Shown piece by piece: positions 60,503 to 64,000 of a stretch of DNA of 64,000 nucleotides (positions are counted from its first letter, which is position 1; each line of letters opens with the position of its first letter). The stretch is from an uncultured Oscillospiraceae bacterium (lineage in GTDB: Bacteria; Bacillota; Clostridia; Oscillospirales; Acutalibacteraceae): contig UQFM01000002.1 of assembly GCA_900540295.1 (NCBI GenBank), positions 6,780 through 70,779 of the forward strand, written 5' to 3'. The position numbers were made by a program, and so were the translations under genes. The notes beneath the pieces are model-generated. The model was not told the DNA's origin and did not search any database. It saw only the letters and a list, made by a program, of their open reading frames with translations.

Positions 60503-63500
60503 TTTTAAAGTCTCTGGAAATGCAGGGGTTCAAGTCCTTCCCGGACAAAACCGTGCTGGAATTTAATAAAGGCATCACCGCTGTTGTCGGTCCGAACGGC
60601 AGCGGCAAAAGCAACATTTCCGATGCGGTACGCTGGGTGCTGGGCGAGCAGTCCACCAAAAACTTACGCGGCGCGAAAATGGAAGACGTTGTGTTTATGG
60701 GCACAAGCCTTCGAAAAGCCAAAGGCTATGCCGAGGTCACCCTGCGTTTTGATAACAAAGACCGTTCGCTCGGGAAAGATACGGACGAGGTGGCGATTAC
60801 CCGCCGCTATTACCGTTCGGGCGAAAGCGAATATCTTATCAACGGCGAAAATTCCCGCCTGCGCGATATCAACGAGCTGTTTATGGATACGGGGCTTGGG
60901 CGTGACGGATATTCCATTGTCGGGCAAGGCAAAATCGCCGAAATGGTTTCGTCCAAAGCGGGCGAACGCCGTGAAATGTTAGAGGAAGCGTCGGGAATTT
61001 CTCACTTCCGTTACCGCCGAAACGATGCGAACAAGCGTCTTGCGGCGGCGGAAGAAAACCTTTTGCGCCTTAGGGATATTTTAACCGAATTGGAAGGGCG
61101 CGTCGGTCCTTTAAAGACGCAGAGCGAAAAAGCCCAAAAGTTCTTGGTGCTTGCCGAGGAAAAAAAACAGCTCGAAATCGGCACGTGGCTCTATACGATT
61201 GACCGCACCAACGACCGCCTGCGCGAGCAGGAGCATAAAATCGCCACTGCCGAAGCGGGACACAAGGCGGCGGCGCAGGAATTGGAAATCATCGGTGAAA
61301 AAATCGATAAAGCCGCCGAGGATACGCAAGCTATCAACGTGCAAATCGAAGAAGTCCGCAACGTTTCCGCAAAGCATGAGGAACAGGCGGCGGCGCTGGA
61401 CGCACAAATCCGCGTAGAGGAAAACTCCGTTCAGCATAACGAAGAAGCGATAGAACGCCTTAAAAAGGACAAGCTTTCCGAAAATGAAACGGAACAGCAC
61501 CTTGACGAGCGCATTGCCGAGGCAAAGCAGAATGCGGCGGCAAGCACGGCGCAGTGCGAAGCTCTGCAAGCAGAGCTTGCGGCACTTTCCACACAGCAGG
61601 AAAGCACACTTTCCGACGCCGCGCGGTATTCCGAGGAAGCGGCGGCGCTCTCGGGCGAAGTGTCGGCGTTGTCCGTCACCATAGCGGATAACCGCGTGAC
61701 CGCCGAGACTGCCAATTCTTCCGTAGAGGAAATCCGCGCCCGCATCGCGGCGATTGACGCGCAGTTGGGCGGACGGCAGGATACATATACGCAATATAAG
61801 GCAAACGAAGAAAAAGCGCAGTCCGCGCTCAACGACTGTCTGGAAACCATAAAAAGTGTGCAAAATGCCATGGACGGCTATTCCATGCGCTTTGAAAGCC
61901 GCGCCAAAAAAGCGGAAACCATCAAGGCGAATATGGAAGAAAAGGCGCGCGAGGTGCATAAGATGCAGGACAGAATCCGCCTGCTTTCCGACCTCGAAAA
62001 GAATATGGAGGGCTACCAGGGCGCAGTCAAAGCCGTGATGCGCGAAGCGGGACGCGGCGCACTGCGCGGCATTCACGGTCCGCTTTCTCAGCTTATCTCC
62101 GTAAAACCGAAATATTCCGTTGCGATTGAAACCGCGCTCGGCGCGGCGATTCAGAATATCGTGACTGACAACGAAAACGACGCCAAACGCGGCATTCAAT
62201 TCTTAAAAGAGTCCCGTGCGGGGCGCGCTACCTTTTTGCCGATTTCGGCAATCCGTGCTCGTGCGCTCAACGAAAACGGACTCGACGACCAATACGGCTT
62301 TGTGAGCATTGCCTCGGATTTGGTGTCCTGTGACAGGCAGTATACGGAAATTATCCGCGCACAGCTGGGGCGCACCGTTGTCGCGGAGGATATGGACGCG
62401 GCAATCGCGATTGCAAAACGGTATAACCACCGTTTCCGTATTGTGACCTTGGACGGGCAGATTATGAACGCGGGCGGCTCGATGACAGGTGGTTCGCGCA
62501 CACAGAATGCGGGTATTTTAAGCCGCGGCAACGAGATTGAAAAACTGAAAACCGCTTTGCAGGCGGCGGAAACCGAACTGCGGGGAATGGAGTCCGACCA
62601 CAAGCTGTTTACCGAGGATTTAGCCGCCGCACGCGCCGACTTAGAGGGCGCGCAGGGCGACCTTTTGCGCGTCAATGAAGAAAAAATCCGCTGTGAGGGC
62701 GAGCTGAAGCTGGCGAAAGAACAGCTGTTGTCTGTGTCGGGTACCGTGCGTGAATTGGCAGAGGAGAAAGAAACCCTGTCATGCCGTGCCGAAACGATTC
62801 TAAAAAATGCCGCCGATGCGCGAGCTTCCCTCGAATCGCTTTCAAAAGACTTGCAGGCAAAAGAAGAACTGCTTGAAAAGCTGACGGGTGACCGTGCCGC
62901 GCTTGCCGCCGAACGGGAAGCACTTTCGCAAAAGGCGGCGGATTTGAAACTGCAAATTATGGCGCTCGAAAAGGACGCGCAGGCGTCAACAGACGAAGTA
63001 CAGCATTTGGAAAACCGAAAGCTGAGCCATACCGACAAGCAGGGCGCACTCGACAGCGAAATTGCCGATTACGAGCAGAAGAATGCACAGCTGCTTTTAA
63101 ATATCGAAAACCTGCGGGCAAACGCCGCACAGCTTCGTGAAAACACAGGCGATGCACGGCAGAAAATCGATGAACTGATTGCCGCAAGGGACGCGATTGT
63201 AAAAGAACAGAATGATTTGCGCACCTTAGAGCGTGCCAAATCCGTGGAACGTGAGAATTTAAGCGGCGAATTGGCGCGCTTGGAAGAACGCAAAATCGCC
63301 ATGCGCAAGGAGTATGACGACCTCACCGCAAAGCTGTATGAGGAATATCAGTTGACCCGCCGCGAGGCCGCCGCGCTTGAAATCATCATTGAGGACTACG
63401 CACTCGCTGGCAAGCGCTTAAACGAGCTGAAAGGGCAAATCCGCGCGCTCGGTTCGGTCAACGTCTCCGCAATCGAGGAATACAAAGAAGTCTCCGAACG

Positions 63501-63967
63501 CTATGAGTTTATGTCCGAACAGATTTCCGACGTCGAGCGTTCGCGTGACGAATTGAACAAATTGATTCACGAATTAACCGATAAAATGGCGGAGCAGTTC
63601 CGCGAAAAATTCCGCCAAATCAACAACGCATTCGGCGAAACATTCTCCGAATTGTTCGGCGGCGGCCGAGCGGAGCTTTTGCTCTCCGATGAACGCAATA
63701 TTCTCGAAAGCGATATCGAAATCAAGGTACAGCCGCCCGGCAAAAACCTCAAGAGCATTGAACCGCTTTCGGGCGGCGAAAAGGGACTGGCGGCAATTTC
63801 CCTGTTGTTTGCCATTCTCAAAATCACTCCCGCGCCGTTCTGCATTTTTGATGAGGTCGAAGCGGCGCTTGACGATGTCAACGTTTCGCGCTATGCGCAG
63901 TATCTCCGCCGTATGACGGGCAACACGCAGTTTATTGTCATCACTCACCGCCGCGGCACCATGGAAG
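60499..63967 (+). CDS. smc: Chromosome segregation protein SMC (3' end missing)
   Basis: About 1156 codons of genuine sequence. Walker A GPNGSGKSN at 32-40, two long coiled-coil arms (about 170-500 and 670-1000), the hinge with GGSMTGGS near 658, signature LSGGEKGLAA near 1089 and Walker B FCIFDEVEAALDD near 1115, then ITHRRGTMEA. The reading frame then runs into adapter sequence at 63968, adding a false VSYTHLTLPT tail; roughly the last 25-35 residues of the real protein are absent. SMC dimers with ScpA/ScpB compact and segregate the chromosome. Confidence 0.97.
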
Positions 63968-64000
63968 CTGTCTCTTATACACATCTGACGCTGCCGACGA
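63968..64000. other. Nextera sequencing adapter, not genomic
   Basis: The last 33 bases are CTGTCTCTTATACACATCT (reverse complement of the Tn5 mosaic end) followed by GACGCTGCCGACGA, the Illumina Nextera read-through adapter. The in-frame SMC peptide VSYTHLTLPT and, on the minus strand, a false N-terminus MCIRDS are well-known marks of this contamination. Confidence 0.98.

Noticed and set aside
63574..63984. Minus-strand reading frame beginning MCIRDS at the end of the window
   Set aside because: Its start lies in the sequencing adapter and the rest is antisense to smc.

Overview
The window looks like a chromosomal contig end from an anaerobic, spore-former-related Firmicute of the class Clostridia, most likely an uncultured gut Oscillospirales-type bacterium. 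The grounds are the gene set and order (zapA-U32 peptidase-dut, rplU-prp-rpmA with an N-terminally extended L27, infC-rpmI-rplT, topA-trmFO, plsX-rnc-radical SAM-smc), DUF1893 and DUF6472 proteins, a Cys-rich clostridial family, moderate GC, and sugar uptake by GPH symporters with cytoplasmic glycoside hydrolases. No rRNA, tRNA, CRISPR array or intact transposase was seen. The last 33 bases are a sequencing-library (Nextera) adapter, so the contig ends inside smc.

Layout. 1-7660: tail of an aldo/keto reductase operon with a frameshifted ECF S component and a DUF1893 protein; a conserved Cys-rich protein; dut, U32 peptidase and zapA (minus); a hemolysin III protein; the L21-Prp-L27 operon with its leader and terminator. 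7661-10400: an accessory island holding a complete-looking retron (own consensus promoter, msr-msd RNA with a1/a2 pairing, and reverse transcriptase with NAxxH, YCDD and VTG motifs), an HD-domain hydrolase, a truncated second copy of that HD gene, and many palindromic repeats. 10400-17130: mfd, pth, an acetyltransferase-only GlmU, DUF6472, a cyclase-family protein and a Tyr phosphatase. 17143-21043: asnB-like, aspartate racemase and D-aspartate ligase genes behind a consensus promoter, which reads as a peptidoglycan D-Asp/D-Asn cross-bridge operon. 21121-26521: Fic protein, SDR (possibly the EF-P reductase YmfI), PI-PLC-like protein, alpha/beta hydrolase, and a CehA/McbA-type PHP protein split in two genes.

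27002-50576 is mainly carbohydrate catabolism: two GPH symporters, each followed by a metallophosphoesterase, and GH38, sialidase-like, GH35 and GH29 enzymes, none with a signal peptide. It is interrupted by a secreted small protein followed by an ABC transporter module (33253-36721), and also holds VanY, an M28 peptidase, a lipoprotein, YdcF and a flavodoxin. 50618-63967 is housekeeping: infC-rpmI-rplT with attenuator leader and a probable AUC start, then SpoU, dprA, topA, trmFO, plsX, rnc, radical SAM and smc in a tightly overlapping series.

Intergenic regions carry several families of small palindromic repeats whose arm sequences change while pairing is kept. One copy is interrupted by a 102-bp insertion with a 5-bp direct duplication, and two copies supply the stop codon of the adjoining gene. 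The strongest candidates for further work are the retron with its flanking HD-gene duplication, the covarying repeats, the D-Asp bridge operon and the secreted-protein/ABC module.
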